DNA of 64,000 bases from positions 344,469 to 408,468 of the forward strand of contig NZ_AUBQ01000005.1 of NCBI RefSeq assembly GCF_000429325.1, written 5' to 3'. Both the position numbers and the translations under genes were made by a program. Below the pieces are notes generated by a model that ran no database searches, had not been told where the DNA came from, and saw only the letters and a program-made list of their open reading frames with translations. This DNA is from Fundidesulfovibrio putealis DSM 16056. GTDB lineage: Bacteria > Desulfobacterota > Desulfovibrionia > Desulfovibrionales > Desulfovibrionaceae. Every line of letters begins with the position of its first letter. Positions within the stretch are counted from its first letter, which is position 1. Of the stretch, positions 63,875 through 64,000 are shown piece by piece.

Positions 63875-63963
63875 GCCCGAGTGGTGGAATTGGTAGACAC
63901 CAGGGACTTAAAATCCCTTGATCCGAAAGGGTCGTGCCGGTTCGAGTCCGGCCTCGGGCACCA
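63875..63963 (+). tRNA. tRNA-Leu (UAA)
   Basis: Acceptor arms GCCCGAG / CTCGGGC, D arm TGGTGGAATTGGTAGACAC, anticodon loop CTTAAAA with anticodon TAA, a long class II variable arm (TTGATCCGAAAGGGTCG), T arm GCCGGTTCGAGTCCGGC, discriminator A and encoded CCA. Confidence 0.97.
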
Positions 63964-64000
63964 TGATTTCAATATGTTAGACATGAAACAGGCCGATTTC

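Overview
The window is a high-GC bacterial chromosome segment. Gene content and order point to a sulfate-reducing deltaproteobacterium of the Desulfovibrionales (inference). The evidence is an intact Ech-type energy-converting [NiFe] hydrogenase operon, plus the aromatic amino acid supercluster ADH synthase - DHQ synthase II - pheA - aroA - tyrA - trpEGDCFBA that is characteristic of Desulfovibrio.

Layout. 0-2.1 kb: a FemAB-like acyltransferase and a secreted TPR protein. 2.3-7.5 kb (minus): echABCDEF. 7.9-10.7 kb: a membrane-fusion-like protein, a PilZ-like protein and a lone motA. 11.2-13.3 kb: groES-groEL behind a perfect CIRCE operator. 13.3-15.3 kb: a low-GC two-gene cassette (HD-domain phosphohydrolase plus YwgA/Panacea-like protein) between two 52-bp direct copies of the groEL terminator region. 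15.5-24.4 kb: periplasmic cyclophilin, a DUF3124 protein, a tetR-MFP-RND efflux operon, a GATE-type membrane protein and an AlkD-like protein. 24.5-26.0 kb: a low-GC orphan gene with a PD-(D/E)XK nuclease signature. 26.1-33.0 kb: a phosphoglycolate-phosphatase-like gene, an ATC-hydrolase-like gene and pyk on minus; a class V aminotransferase, DUF1844, argC and an EAL-HDOD gene on plus.

33.1-49.7 kb is one long minus-strand block. A leader peptide with the run FFWSFYWF and a classical four-segment attenuator precede ADH synthase, DHQ synthase II, pheA, aroA, tyrA, trpE, trpG, a DUF2971 gene, trpD, trpC, trpF, trpB and trpA. Pirin, EamA, phenylacetate-CoA ligase and a small GIY-YIG protein follow. 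The leader carries Phe, Trp and Tyr codons, so it appears to sense all three end products of the downstream enzymes.

49.8-51.3 kb is a small accessory patch: two uncharacterised plus-strand genes and two overlapping tiny membrane ORFs on minus behind a near-consensus promoter. 51.4-63.8 kb: a dual-kinase hybrid sensor, a TetR-MFS pair, a VanX-type dipeptidase, a lone receiver, a phosphodiesterase-family gene, uvrD, a 22-codon bridging ORF, a SpoIIE-type phosphatase and a small cysteine-containing protein. The window ends with tRNA-Leu(UAA).

A family of intergenic hairpin repeats sharing the core GGCCGCCGGAGGC recurs near 16.2, 16.4, 20.8, 37.3, 39.5 and 44.3 kb. Best candidates for new biology are the aromatic attenuator, the terminator-flanked HD/Panacea-like cassette, the orphan nuclease and the tiny membrane ORF pair.
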